DNA of 64,000 nucleotides from Euglena gracilis (Eukaryota; Euglenida; Euglenophyceae; Euglenales). Below the pieces are notes generated by a model. That model saw only the letters and a list, made by a program, of their open reading frames with translations, had not been told where the DNA came from and did not search any database. Position numbers and translations under genes: made by a program. The stretch spans positions 59,675,564 through 59,739,563 of the forward strand of contig CP154955.1 of the NCBI GenBank assembly GCA_039621445.1. The letters run 5' to 3'. This document shows, one piece after another, positions 10,434 through 20,550 of the stretch. How positions within the stretch are numbered: position 1 is the stretch's first letter; each line of letters begins with the position of its first letter.

Positions 10434-10564
10434 CCCTAAATTTACGAGAATCCTGCGAATCGGGGCGCAAAATCCAAAAATTGAAGTTGGTGAAAGAAGC
10501 GGAACCCCCACCCCAAGGTTAAACCACTGGACCCCGGGGAAGGGGGGGGGCAGTGAGTTAGCCT

Positions 10565-10844
10565 TGCCATGCATATATATTATATATACATATATTATAT
10601 TATATGTATTATATATACATAAATCATATTATATCTATTATATATGCACACACATTATATAATACCAATATTATGCCCGCAACCGCATACCCTCACCCAC
10701 TCACACCACACCCACACCAAAGATGGGGGGGGGGTCCAAAGGACAATATTCAACTGGAGAAAGAAAGCCTGGCATCAGAAGTGCTGCCCGGGACTTGAAC
10801 TGACTTGCACCTCAATCGGTCAGAGGACATGATAGGTGTGTGTC

Positions 10845-10890
<46 letters not shown>

Positions 10891-10902
10891 CGCGTGCGGG
10901 CG

Positions 10903-10938
<36 letters not shown>

Positions 10939-11035
10939 GGGTGTGCTGTGCTGTGTGTGTGTGTGTGTGTTCGTGTGTGCATATATATAGATATATATAT
11001 ATATATATATCTATATATATATATATATATATAAG
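10565..11035. repeat. AT-rich and (GT)n/(AT)n microsatellites
   Basis: TATA-type repeats at 10568-10650, (GT)n with GC interruptions at 10848-10978, and (TA)n at 10982-11033. The intervening sequence is unique. Confidence 0.85.
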
Positions 11036-11085
11036 GTGCAGTGTTTGGTCTTGCAGTTGGGCATCAGGGCGGGGTGAGATGGTGG

Positions 11086-11181
11086 TTACGCTGAGGAGAG
11101 GCGGGGGCTGCTGGTCGCGGACGTCCGCCACTCCTGCTGCGCCTTCAAGTCGGCTGCCTGGCGGTCCTCCACCTCCTTGGC
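11086..11181 (-). CDS. terminal exon of an unrecognised gene
   Basis: A strong 3' splice site (pyrimidine tract then CAG at 11182-11184, minus strand) opens a 31-codon frame ending in TAA at 11086-11088. It starts AKEVEDRQAADLKAQQEW and ends in a Ser/Thr-rich tail. The exon begins in phase 0, matching the phase-0 end of the exon at 11764-11910. The charged start suggests a coiled-coil-like helix. A GTAACC overlapping the stop could instead act as a donor, so the stop is likely but not certain. Together with the exons at 11764, 14820 and 16161 this forms the 3' end of one transcript. Confidence 0.6.
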   Translation of the reverse strand, partial: AKEVEDRQAADLKAQQEWRTSATSSPRLSSA

Positions 11182-11297
11182 CTGGGGAGGGGAGGAAGGT
11201 GCGGAAGGGCGGGGGGTGCATTCCTGAAATATGCGGTGCGAAGGGATGCAAGGTGGAAAAGGCCAAACACAAACACCAACTCGAGGCGTGTCAAATC

Positions 11298-11573
11298 CAG
11301 GGTGGTCCTTAAGCAAATAAAAAGATAAACTGTGCTGAAAAATCCGCCAGAAAAATGGCCAGAAAAAGCCACATTTTGGCGAAAACCGGGGCATCCTTGG
11401 ACCAATGCCCATCCACCCAAAACGTGAAAACGTGTACCCGTTTTTCGACCTTTTAATTTCACTTGAATTCTTGACCCCGTTCGAGCCCCGGATCGGCCCT
11501 TGGCCAGCCCTTAGGCCTGCCCGGGGGGTCCTCAAGAAAAAGAAAAAACCTCCTTTCTTTATGGACCGCCCTG
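11298..11573. mobile_element. hAT-like MITE, CAGGGCGGTCC family
   Basis: Ends CAGGGTGGTCCTTAAG and TATGGACCGCCCTG form an imperfect terminal inverted repeat. Flanking octamers GTCAAATC and GTGAAATT match at 6 of 8 positions, consistent with an old 8-bp target duplication. The family core CCCATCCACCCAAAACG is at 11408. Confidence 0.75.
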
Positions 11574-11596
11574 GTGAAATTCAACGCAAAAAACGT

Positions 11597-11627
<31 letters not shown>
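11597..11627. repeat. (CA)n microsatellite
   Basis: A pure CA run, followed by degraded CA to about 11730. Confidence 0.9.
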
Positions 11628-11763
11628 GGGAACACTCACGTGCACACAAAGACAAATGCATACACACAAACTTACACACACAGCGCGTGCGTGCAACACA
11701 GACACAAAGACACGCAAGACACACATGAAGACAGCGTCACCAAACTCCCAACGTCCCACATAC

Positions 11764-11910
11764 CAGCTGCTCCACCTGTGCTGGGAAGTCCTCCTCCCCC
11801 TCGATGGGCTCCTCCAGCAGCAGCACCGTGCTCCGCAGCCCCTCCACCAGCTCCACCCGGACGGCGAGCAGGTCGTGGTGCACCGCGTCGATCTGCTGCC
11901 CCCCAGGGAG
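11764..11910 (-). CDS. internal exon of the unrecognised helical-protein gene
   Basis: Bounded by CAG at 11911-11913 and a consensus GTATGT donor starting at 11763 (minus strand), this exon is exactly 49 codons in phase 0 at both ends. It encodes QIDAVHHDLLAVRVELVEGL followed by RSTVLLLEEPIEGEEDFP and a short end AQVEQL. The regular spacing of Leu/Val and the acidic loop suggest two helices. No family is recognised. The phases join it without adjustment to the exons at 14820-14969 and 11086-11181. Confidence 0.75.
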
Positions 11911-11935
11911 CTGTTTTTGAAGCCCAGCCGTGCAT

Positions 11936-11949
11936 CACACACACAACAC

Positions 11950-11984
<35 letters not shown>

Positions 11985-12045
11985 ACACACACACACACAC
12001 ACACACAGCACACACAGCACACAACACACACACACACAAACATTT
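11936..12045. repeat. (CA)n microsatellite
   Basis: Nearly continuous CA repeats with AACA interruptions, directly upstream (minus strand) of the exon acceptor at 11911. Confidence 0.9.
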
Positions 12046-12090
12046 CTGAGATTTTGACCCAAGTGGTCACCTGGATGCCCTGAACAGAGA

Positions 12091-12122
12091 TGAGTGGGTG
12101 GGTGGGTGGGTGGGTGGGTGTT
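12091..12122. repeat. (GGGT)n microsatellite
   Basis: Seven GGGT units. Confidence 0.95.
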
Positions 12123-12123
12123 T

Positions 12124-12345
12124 CAGGGCGGTCCTTTCCAGAATAGGTCTCCAGGTCTCTGCTGTCCCAGCACAAGCAACAAAAACCGGGGGAAACGGGC
12201 GAAAATGTGTACCATCCCCCATCCCCCAAGGACATCAAAAATGTGCTTTTTCATTTTTAAGAAATTTTTGCTCTACTTCAAGCCCCGGACTGGGAGCTGA
12301 GGGCAGCTCTTATGGGGTGGTCTTTAAAAAAACCGCCCCCCCCTC
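12124..12345. mobile_element. MITE, CAGGGCGGTCC family
   Basis: Begins CAGGGCGGTCCTTTCC, contains the CTGTCCCAGCACA block and AAGCCCCGGACTGGGAGC, and ends near AAAAACCGCCCCCCCC. The target duplication is not clear because of the flanking GGGT repeat. Confidence 0.65.
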
Positions 12346-13454
12346 AACACGCATGCGTGTTTGTGTGCACGTGTGTGCAAGTGTGTGGTGTGGTGCGGTG
12401 TGTACGTGCGTGCATATGTGTGTGTGTGTGTGTGTGCATGCGTGCCTGTGTGCGTGCGCACCTGTGTGCACATCTGCTGCAAAAAAAAGGTGTGTCGGTG
12501 AGCCAAAAGTACAACATAATTAACAAACGGCAAAAAAAAGTGCAATGAATTAAAATTTATAAATGAAACGAATACATAGTGCAACATGTGATACATACTG
12601 TAAAAAGCTGAAACCAACCCTCCCGCCACCAAAAAAAAAACCCCCTGGCTGTGCCCATGTGTCCGCCCTCAGCAACTGCTTCATTTTGTTGTCGAAACCG
12701 CCATCCAGGGGCGGCGAAGCCCACACTCCACAGGGCAGGGCACACCGCAGCAACCAGCTGAATCCCGAGGGGGCTCGCATTTTGGTCCCTTTGAGGAATG
12801 CACAGGTGTCATATCCACCAGGCATGATTTTTTTAAGCCGCCATAATTTTTTTTTGAAAAAAGCAGTTTCATTTTTTTGCCAAAAATGCCCCAAAATACC
12901 TTCTAAAAACTGAAAAATTGAGACGGGCAGAATTCTTCTCCGATCCAGCAAAAAAATCAAAAACGCAAAATCTGGGCAAATCTGACCAAATCCAGGGTGG
13001 AAAAAATCTGCATTGCTGGAACACTGCCCATCCACCCAAACTCGAAAAAATGGGGGTGTTCTCGACTGCTTTTTTTAAAATTAAAAATTAAAAATTTGGA
13101 CCACGTTCGATGCCACCCTTTAGAGGGAGTCCTGCCAGCACCTTTTTCCGGCCGGGGGTCCACCCGCCCCCTCCCTTGTCGTACGACCGGGTTCCTGCAA
13201 CCTGCGACCAGGGGGGGGGGTCGTAACACCCCCATAACCTGCAACCAGGGACCGGGGGGGTGGTCGTAAATGAGGGGTGATCGTACGACAAGGGGGGGGG
13301 GGTAAGAAACTCCCTGTTGGGAACATCCGGATTCAAAATTAAATTATTTCAACTTGTTGGCCAAAAAACAAAAGGTTTATAGCATTTTTCATTTTAAGCT
13401 ATTTTCCAAGGGCAGTCCAAGGGCAATTTGGGGCGCCCAGGGGATGGTTCGAAC
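12346..13454. other. intron with a diverged MITE core and GT repeats
   Basis: GT-type repeats at 12355-12470, unique sequence, a diverged MITE core near 12995-13090 (GCCCATCCACCCAAACTC) and a small inverted motif: TTGTCGTACGA (about 13178) against TCGTACGACAA (about 13282). Confidence 0.5.
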
Positions 13455-13726
13455 CAGGGGTTTTTTTCAAGACCGGGGGGGGGAGGGAGGGGGTCAGCAC
13501 CCACCCATCTACCCCCCGAGGTGGGGCCCCGGGGGGGGGGGTCCCACCTACTGTTGCCCCAAAATGGCCAAAAAAATGCAAAAAAATACCCTTTCAAAAT
13601 TTTCGGCACCGAGAAAGTTATACCCACCAGCCCCTACCCCCACCCCCCTGGGGGGGGGTCCAAGGGACTTACCCACCCTACTCTCCCCCCCCCGGGGGAG
13701 GGGGTCCAAGGCTGAAAAAACCCCTG
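13455..13726. mobile_element. hAT-like MITE with G/C-run core, perfect 8-bp target duplication
   Basis: Ends CAGGGGTTTTTTTCAAGAC and GGCTGAAAAAACCCCTG are inverted. The flanks are identical octamers GTTCGAAC (13447-13454 and 13727-13734). The interior consists of G and C homopolymers and a TTTTCGGCACCGAGAAA block. CAG/CTG ends plus an 8-bp duplication are the hallmark of hAT elements. There is no coding capacity. Confidence 0.85.
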
Positions 13727-13734
13727 GTTCGAAC

Positions 13735-14569
13735 CCAGCTTCCGGCAATACCGGCTGGTACCCAAAAACAAGTTTTCCAGCCCGGCTTTGCCGGGCTGCG
13801 GAAACTTTATTGCCATTCGACCCCCCTGTGTGCACTGCGGCTGTGGACCCCGGGGGGGATCCACAGCCCGGCGGGGAGGTGCTGGCTAGAAAAACGATGC
13901 TGGCCGGCTGGAGCCCCGCGAGGGGGGGGGGGGGGTCCGGGTTGAGAAATTCCCTGGTTCCCAAACTCAAATCAAAAGACATCTAAATATGGTTGCATGA
14001 TGGGAAAAAAATTATACAGAGAAGGTAGAAATTCTTAAAATCCTTTGAAGCAGAAAAAAGTTCACCCTGGAGGAGCTCCTGAAGGATTTTACATGTAACA
14101 TATACTTATGCTTTTTTCGCCTTTTTGTGTTTATTTGAGTTCTTTTGCGTTCTTTTTGTGTTGCGTTCTTTGAGGAATGAATGCAGCACCTTTCCATCCC
14201 AGAAAACTTTTTTTTGAAAAATGCACACTTGGATTCACCTGTGCTGCTTTGGATGGAGGGATGAATGTCAGGTATTATTATTTATTTTTAAGGCGAGAAA
14301 TTTCAAGATCTTTCCAGCATTTTGAAAGGGTTTCCAAAAGTTTTTCCAAAAATTTGACAAAAGGTTTGGGCTCGGGAAAATTTGGTCCGAAATGTGGGAC
14401 TTTTTCAAAATTTCAATGTCTTCAAAAAAACAGCAAAAAAAATCAGGAAATCTCCAGGGCAAAAAAAAAACCAAAAATCAAAAAATCAAAACGCAAATAT
14501 TGCCAAAATCGAAGAAAAAAGAAAAGAAAAAATAAACACAACTAAACACCATCCCCCCCTGCTGTGGGT
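13735..14569. other. intron, partly an old G/C-run element
   Basis: 13740-13970 is another G/C-run element with GCTGGTACCCAAA and CTGGTTCCCAAA near its ends. 14000-14560 is AT-rich unique sequence with A runs. No gene. Confidence 0.5.
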
Positions 14570-14679
14570 CAGGAAATTTCTAAGGACCGGGGCCCCCAGG
14601 GGAGGGAGGGGGCCCAGCCAGGTCGGCCAGAAAAAGGTGCTGGCGGGACGGACCTCCCCCCCTCCCAAGAAATTCCCTG
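14570..14679. mobile_element. short hAT-like MITE
   Basis: Ends CAGGAAATTTCTAAGGACC and AAGAAATTCCCTG are inverted. Flanks CTGTGGGT (14562-14569) and TTGTGGGT (14680-14687) match at 7 of 8. It is the shortest member of the G/C-core family (110 bp). Confidence 0.75.
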
Positions 14680-14755
14680 TTGTGGGTGTGTGAATGTGTG
14701 ACTGTGCGCTGACTGTGGGTGACCTGCTGTTTGAACACACCACAACATTCCCTGT

Positions 14756-14756
<1 letters not shown>

Positions 14757-14787
<31 letters not shown>
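14757..14787. repeat. (TG)n microsatellite
   Basis: A pure TG run just downstream, on the minus strand, of the donor of the exon at 14820-14969. Confidence 0.9.
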
Positions 14788-14788
<1 letters not shown>

Positions 14789-14819
14789 GTGGGTGCGTGG
14801 CAGCGGGGGGGGCAGCCAC

Positions 14820-14969
14820 CCCCGGGCCGTACTTCGCCACCATCTCCCGGGCGGCGTGCAGCGTGTAGCCCGCGCGGTGCAGCGCCACCATCAGGGAGCA
14901 GCTGCCCAGCGGGGTCAGCTGGGCCAGCTGCAGGGCCCGCGTCACCCACTGCACGTACTCCCCCGTCAC
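14820..14969 (-). CDS. internal exon of the unrecognised helical-protein gene
   Basis: The CAG at 14970-14972 and a GTGGCT donor starting at 14819 (minus strand) give exactly 50 codons, phase 0 at both ends. It encodes VTGEYVQWVTRALQLAQL, then TPLGSCSLMVALHRAGYTLH and AAREMVAKYGPG. Three amphipathic helices are likely. The frame has no low-complexity region and GC3 is very high. It sits between the exons at 16161-16276 and 11764-11910 with matching phase. No family is recognised. An uncharacterised helical domain, possibly TPR- or UBA-like, is only a guess. Confidence 0.75.
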
Positions 14970-15009
14970 CTGCGGACGGCGGGCCCGGGCGCCAGAGGTG
15001 CCGCACTGC

Positions 15010-15090
15010 GTGAGTTTCACACACACATCACGCGCGTGTCACACACGTCACGCGTGTGTCACACGTGTCACATGTGTGACGTGCACATCA
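15010..15090. repeat. degenerate CACACGT/ACGTGTG repeats
   Basis: Alternating CACGCGTGT and CACATGTG units with local dyad symmetry, in an intron. Confidence 0.7.
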
Positions 15091-16125
15091 CATGAGTGCG
15101 CCATGCATGCCACCGTGGGAATTGTCAAGAAAAGGTCAAGAGTTTTTCAAAATGAGGGGTTGGAATTCTTATGACGGCTCTTTTTTCCTGAGCTGGGATC
15201 CCCATCTGGGGGTCCCACCCCTCCCCTAGGGGTGCCAGGTTGGGCCAGTGGGGAATTTGATCACAGGGGGCATTTGATGGTCCAGCAGAAGGGGGCGTGA
15301 AAAGGCAGCCGGGCGGCACTTTAATGGACTGCCCACACTTCATCTTTTGGGTTGCAACATTAGTTTTTTGGGCCCACCAACTCATGCCAGGGAGGAGGCA
15401 GGGTTCTCGGTGCCATCCCCCCACCCACTTCTTTGTGCGGGGAATTTCCACGGCCGACAAATGTGCAAATGCCCAACTCTGCAAACAACCATTCCTTGGA
15501 AGAATTCGCAAATGCTTCAATGAATTAAAGCTAAAAAAAAATCTGCCATTGACCTTCCAAGCTGACAACTTACTTGGGGACACCAATGTTCCCGTGAATT
15601 TCTTCCCTTCGTAGCTGTTATCCCCAGTGAAACACAGCCTGATAAATATCAAAATGAACCTTTAACCTGCATGTCATTGGGACATTTTTTCAGCTTTCAA
15701 GGTTCCAGATTTCCGACAATTTGGAAAATTCAAAAGACCTGCCAAGGGAGGGTACAGCAGCATGCATAATGACACAACCCTACACAACACAATCACAGAA
15801 AAACCAACACAACACACCCAGCACAGCACACATACATCTTCACATAAACATGGGGCAAACACGCAGACATACACGCACAGAGACACGTACACTCCACAAA
15901 GGCGTGCGTTTACACAAGCATGTGCCTGTGCACGCCTGCACCACACCACAACATGCGCACACGCACACGCACGCACGCACACATACACATATGCACAAGG
16001 GGATTTTCTTAAGACCATGGGGAGGAGGTCCCCCCCACCCACCGGGGTGCCCCCCCAACCACCTGGGGTCCAATCTTTAAAAATCCCTGGTACGACACAC
16101 ACACGCACGCGCGTGCACAACATAC

Positions 16126-16160
<35 letters not shown>
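15091..16160. other. intron, mostly unique, with CA repeats and a small MITE remnant
   Basis: 15100-15760 is unique sequence with no exon recognised. CA-type repeats run from 15770 to 15995. A short G/C-run element, ends GGGGATTTTCTTAAGACC and AATCTTTAAAAATCCCTG, lies at about 15998-16092. (AC)n covers 16127-16160. Confidence 0.55.
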
Positions 16161-16161
<1 letters not shown>

Positions 16162-16276
16162 AGGAGGGTCTCCCGGTTGCGGCGGGTGGCCTCCGTCTGC
16201 TCCGCCACCTCCCGGCTCAGCTCAATGAGCAGCTCCACGAAGGCAGTTGGCGTCTTGTCCGGAACAGTGCTTAGCG
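16161..16276 (-). CDS. exon of the unrecognised helical-protein gene
   Basis: Delimited by TTCGCAG (AG at 16277-16278) and a GTGTGTG donor starting at 16160 (minus strand), this exon has two leading bases and 38 codons, ending in phase 0. It encodes DKTPTAFVELLIELSREVAE followed by QTEATRRNRETLL. This is a single long amphipathic, Glu/Arg-rich helix, likely coiled coil. The next three exons follow in phase 0 to a stop at 11086. The 5' exon that supplies the missing base was not found between here and 18576, so the gene's start is unknown. Confidence 0.7.
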
Positions 16277-16436
16277 CTGCGAATGGCATTTTGGGGCAAA
16301 TGGACTCTTTGGCAAAGCCTGTGGGGAAAAGGGGGCTGGGATTTTGACTGAGCGGCCACTCCATTTTGTCCCTACCTCCAGGCCCCCCCGGGGGGGTCCA
16401 GCTCTAGTGATGGCGTGAAGTGGAGTCCTCAGGGAC

Positions 16437-16523
16437 ACCACAGTACCCCACACAGTACCCACACAGTACCCACACAGTACCCACACAGTACCCACACAGA
16501 ACCCACACAGTACCCACGCACAC
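16437..16523. repeat. 11-bp CACAGTACCCA tandem repeat
   Basis: At least six copies of an 11-bp unit, followed by a CCCACAC-rich tract to about 16640. Confidence 0.9.
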
Positions 16524-16639
16524 CCCCAGAACCCCCCACCGCACCCCACACTGCCCCCCCCCCCACACCCCACACACCCCCTACACCCCCCACACCCCCC
16601 ACACACCCCACACACACACACCTCCCACAGTGCCCCACA

Positions 16640-18100
16640 ATGTACCCTCTCCTTCTGCTCGGTCATTTACCCACACTATTTTCTCAACAAATCCCCCTCT
16701 TGAAACTGTCAGGGTGCCCCATACAGACAACCTATCAGCCCGGCCAAAAGATCGACTTCCATCTGTTGTTCCAGACCCCTAATCAACCCTGTCATGCTGT
16801 CGGGCAGAAATATCATTTATTAATAATTATAAAATGAAATCAGCAGTCTTACACTTGTGCGTTCCCCAGTGTAATCAACGAACCAGTGTAACCAGGGGGC
16901 AGGGGTCCCCACTTCCATGCATATTAAAAACCAGCCGGTCTCGCTATTTTGGAGCGGGTTAGGAATGGTGTTGTTATTAAGGATTAGTGTTGGGGAAACG
17001 ATCAGGCTGCATTTTTACCAATTCGAAATTAAAAAACCTAGATAAGTTTCCTTCTTGAATGACCACAGATAATCTGTGAACAATCCATGCTTTGTCAAAA
17101 AAAAAAAACAGGTTAGAGGACCCCAGATCCCCATGCCCCCAAAGAGAGAGCATGATGGAGACACTTGTGATGTGTTAAAATATAGTTTTTGGGTCGCAAA
17201 AGCACCACATTTTTCAGGCAGTAAAAAAATGGTGTGTAGTTGTGGAAAAAAGTTCTGAGTGAAAAACTCAGAACTTTTTCGACTTCTGAGAGAAGCATTG
17301 AAAACTGCTTCCACACGTTACCAAAGGCTTCCCAACCCACCTCTCATTGACATTTGGGATGGCTGGCTGTCTGGATGTCTGTATGGATGTCTTGAGCAGT
17401 GTGTTTGGACTCGCCCCGAAGGCACCAAATCTTTGTTGTAATTCGGTGTACCCCACGAAGATGCCTACCACAATGGAAAATGGTTGCTCTGGGGCCCACC
17501 AGCTTGCTCTTGAGTGGGAAAATTTTCTCCTTGGGGTTCAAAAAATGGCATTCTACTGCTTGTGTGCTTTTGTCTTTTCTGGACTGGATACACAGTTTGC
17601 ACCTGCCCCCCCAACAGAACCCGGGAACCCGCCGTCCAGGGCACGGTTCTGGCACATTCTGTCGTTGACAGGGGGTGTGCAAACGACACGGTGTGTCAAT
17701 GGAACAAAACCATAACCACACAGCAAAAGCAAATAGCACCTTTTTATGTGATTTTCGTGCAATTTGCCCAAAGTATTGGGTCACATCATCGACTTGAGGA
17801 AAAAGGCATTGAACCTCATGGTCCAATGCCTTTCCTGTGCTGAAACTCAATAACTTCAATTTTGGCTAGTTTTCGCCAAAAACAACGGTGTTCAAACAAT
17901 CTGTGACGTTGACATGGGGGGGGGGGCAACTACATCATATGCCTTGGGCAAGGGGAGAACGTTAGTGAAGGGGAAGGGTGCTCCGGACCCTCGTCTGGAA
18001 AAGGGAATCTGGTGGGAAGGGCGGACATCTCGGCAGGCTTTAGAAAATCCCCCCAAACATTTTCTTCTCAGGTGCTGCTTTTGGGGCCCCCCCCCTCGGC
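16640..18100. other. no gene supported
   Basis: AT-balanced, apparently unique sequence. It contains a local hairpin at 17254-17280 (AGTTCTGAGTGAAAAACTCA with AGAACTTTT). Overlapping open frames on both strands at 17344-17859 lack the GC3 bias of the exons elsewhere. Nothing else is seen. Confidence 0.4.
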
Positions 18101-18330
18101 AAGGGCGGTCTGAAGAAATGGGGGGGGGGACTCTGCTGCCCCAGCACATTCACCTGAAAATCCACAGGGGGGGAAAAGGACAAAAGTTCGACATCTCTCG
18201 GCGAAACCAGGCTGCATCGGGGGAGAGGTTGGTGTCGCCCCGGCTTGTCCGGTCCACCCTTTGGCCCTGGGGGGGGGGGGGTCCTTAAGAGATTTTAACA
18301 AAAACTTTCCTGTCCCTCAAGGACCGCCAT
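18101..18330. mobile_element. MITE, CAGGGCGGTCC family
   Basis: Begins CAAGGGCGGTCTGAAG, contains CTGCCCCAGCACATTCACC and ends CCCTCAAGGACCGCCATG. Target duplication not seen. Confidence 0.6.
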
Positions 18331-18575
18331 GCCCCCGGCTTGCGGATCAGGGGGGGACCTGCCAAAATCAGCACTCACCATCGTGACCCCCAGTCGGACG
18401 CGGCGCAGAGGGCAGAACCAAACAGCAATTGAACAGACCCACATGGGAAGCAGAGCAAAGCGGCAGCAGAAGTCCCTGTCTGTTACACAGTGTGCCTCAG
18501 TCCGAAAGAGACAGTCCAGGGTGGGTGGGTGCGTTGTGTGTTGTGTGGTGTCAGCGTTGGATCGCCAAGCAGGGG

Positions 18576-18704
18576 TCAGGGGCGAGGTGCGCCCTGCGGT
18601 GCGCCGCACGTGGGGCAGAACTTGGCGGCGTCCGGAAGCAACGCGGCGCACTTGACGCACATCGGGGGGCCCCGGCGGGCCGGAGGACGGACGGGAGCCG
18701 GGGG
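18576..18704 (-). CDS. zinc-ribbon exon, probable 3' end of a DZANK1-like gene
   Basis: The minus-strand acceptor CAG at 18705-18707 opens a phase-0 frame of 42 codons ended by TGA at 18576-18578. After a Pro/Arg-rich linker it encodes MCVKCAALLPDAAKFCPTCG. The two CxxC pairs spaced by about 13 residues form a zinc ribbon of the type found in DZANK1 and many bacterial and eukaryotic zinc_ribbon proteins. Such ribbons bind one zinc ion and serve as structural or interaction modules. No usable donor lies before the stop, so I treat this as a terminal exon. Its link to the exon at 23781-23924 needs at least one exon between them to correct the phase. Confidence 0.65.
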   Translation of the reverse strand, partial: PPAPVRPPARRGPPMCVKCAALLPDAAKFCPTCGAPQGAPRP

Positions 18705-18754
18705 CTGCGAAGGCGACTAGAGGCACCACGTCCCCAAACACCAACATTTTAGTG

Positions 18755-18960
18755 TGAACAAACACACACACACGTCCACATATACGCACACGCACGCATA
18801 CATGCACGCACATGTCCACACACACACATTACAACGGTATGCATGCACAGAAACACACAGATACTCGCACACCAACACATGGGAACTTGCACGTGTGCAT
18901 ACACACAGACATGCACAAGCGGATTCACCCACCCCCCACCCACCCACACGCGCACACAGA
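18755..18960. repeat. degenerate CA/CACG repeats
   Basis: CA- and CACGCA-type repeats with ACATACA interruptions in an intron. Confidence 0.8.
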
Positions 18961-19091
18961 ACATGCCTTTCAGGCAGCAACAAATGGGCATTTTGCAGAA
19001 AATTGGCCTGTGCGAACGTTTTGAGATCCCTGTGTATGCTGTGCAAACAAGGTGTGTTCTGGGGCATTACTGCAGCAGGTAGGGCATTACA

Positions 19092-19092
19092 G

Positions 19093-19123
<31 letters not shown>

Positions 19124-19140
19124 ACACACACACGACACAC
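19092..19140. repeat. (CA)n microsatellite
   Basis: A nearly pure CA run. Confidence 0.9.
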
Positions 19141-19231
19141 AGCGTACGGTTGGCGTTCCTTCTGGTCGACCCCACGGGGGTCGAACGTGACCTAACCGCC
19201 ACCCCAACTCCAACCAGCCCCGGCAGGGAAC

Positions 19232-19340
19232 GGGATGGCCGTGCCGGGGGGCGGGCGGGACCCCGGGGGGCTGCAGCTGCGCCGAGGGCTGGGGCGGCTG
19301 GGGCCAGGGGCTGCCCGCAGGCCCCGAGACGGGGGCCAAG
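19232..19340 (-). CDS. possible proline-rich linker exon
   Basis: This GC-rich island is open in all three minus-strand frames. An AAG acceptor lies at 19341-19343 and a GTTCCC donor starts at 19231. The most protein-like frame is Pro/Gln-rich (APVSGPAGSPWPQPPQPSAQ). It lies between the two zinc-ribbon exons and could be the linker, but none of the frames reconciles the phases on both sides, so the borders are probably wrong by a little. Confidence 0.35.
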
Positions 19341-20365
19341 CTTCCAGCGGAGCACGTATGGCACAAATCCAGGTGGAGGTGGGATGGGGCAGGGGGGCGG
19401 GTAGTTAGGGATGGGGACATTCCTATGAGGGTGGGGGTTATGGTTGGCATAGGGATCGGGTTAGGGTTAGGGGTAGGGTGGTTAGAAGTGAGATCCGGGA
19501 GGGGGTGGTTGGTTGGGGTTGGGTGGGGGGGGCAGGGCAGGGTATAAAATCAGAACCCCTTTTCCTCCCCCTCCCGGAGGGGGGGGGGGGGGCGGCACAG
19601 AGCACGGGAAAAAAATTGGGGCTTCAAACAATGCCCAAAAATTGTGAGCTCAGGTGGTTTTTCAACAAATTGACACACATGATAAAGCACAAGTTTTCCG
19701 GCGCAACCCGCCGAAGAAGAAAAAAATTAGTTCCAGGTCCCGGGCCCACCCTTGGCCCGGGGGAGGGGGTCCTCCCCCTGACAAAGCCAACGCTCACTTA
19801 ATGCCCTGGGGGTAGGGGTCCCGGGTTTGTGATATGTCTCAAGTGAAGGTAGCCTGTTCCAGGTACACTATGAGGGGGCAACGTGTTGACACATATTGAC
19901 ACAGCAGTCTTTCTTGTGGAATGACACATCAGCAACACCCGGCCCCTCACCGCGCCATCTCTGAATGCAAACGAGAATGATCAACAAGTCGGTTTCCCCC
20001 TCTGCCCCTGAGCGCCACCTCGTGGCATACGAACCCTGCGAAACACAAACATCTCTGAACGACCGCAGGCCACAGCGGGGGGGGGGGGCAGCGATGGGGC
20101 TCTAGCGGGGGCCTGGCCGAGACGCTGGCGCCTGACGGAAATGGGAGAGCACATCGGTGACTGTTCTGTTTCCGGCGCCTACCAGCAACTAGACTCTTGC
20201 CAAGGCACTGAAATCAACGAAATCAATGAAATCAATGGTTCGCAGCCCGTACTTCAGTTTAGTCCGTCGGTTCTCTTTTAACTCGCGCCGCGAGATCCAA
20301 AGCAATGTTTTTTTTTCTGCCTTGTGTGTGTAAATATGTGAGTGCGTGGACGTGTGTGTGCGCGC
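19341..20365. other. intron, G-run rich then unique
   Basis: A TTAGGG-like patch at 19455-19480, G/C runs at 19560-19590 and 19740-19780, then unique sequence to 20300. A minus-strand frame at about 20200-20290 (RRELKENRRTKLKYG) is exon-like but has no acceptor. Confidence 0.4.
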
Positions 20366-20550
20366 ACGTGGGTGGGTGGGTGGGTGGGTGGTTGTGTATT
20401 GTGGGTGTGTACTACGTATGTATGGTATGTATGCATGCATGCATGCATGCATGCATGCATGTATGTATGTATGTATGTATGTATGTATGTATGTATGTAT
20501 GTATGTATGTATGTATGTATGTATGTATGTGTGTGTGTGTGTGTGCGTGC
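20366..20550. repeat. (GGGT)n, (ATGC)n and (ATGT)n tetranucleotide arrays
   Basis: GGGT units at 20368-20392, ATGC units at 20431-20460, ATGT units at 20461-20530, then GT. The order suggests stepwise mutation of one tetranucleotide array. Confidence 0.95.

Noticed and set aside
15998-16092. Short G/C-run unit that looks like another CAG...CTG MITE.
   Set aside because: The left end reads CAAGGGG instead of CAGGGG and the flanking octamers do not match, so it is mentioned only as a remnant.
17344-17859. A 171-codon open frame on the minus strand and a 109-codon frame with a signal-peptide-like start on the plus strand.
   Set aside because: The two overlap on opposite strands, lack the GC-rich third positions of the convincing exons, and show no recognisable motif. 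Probably chance.
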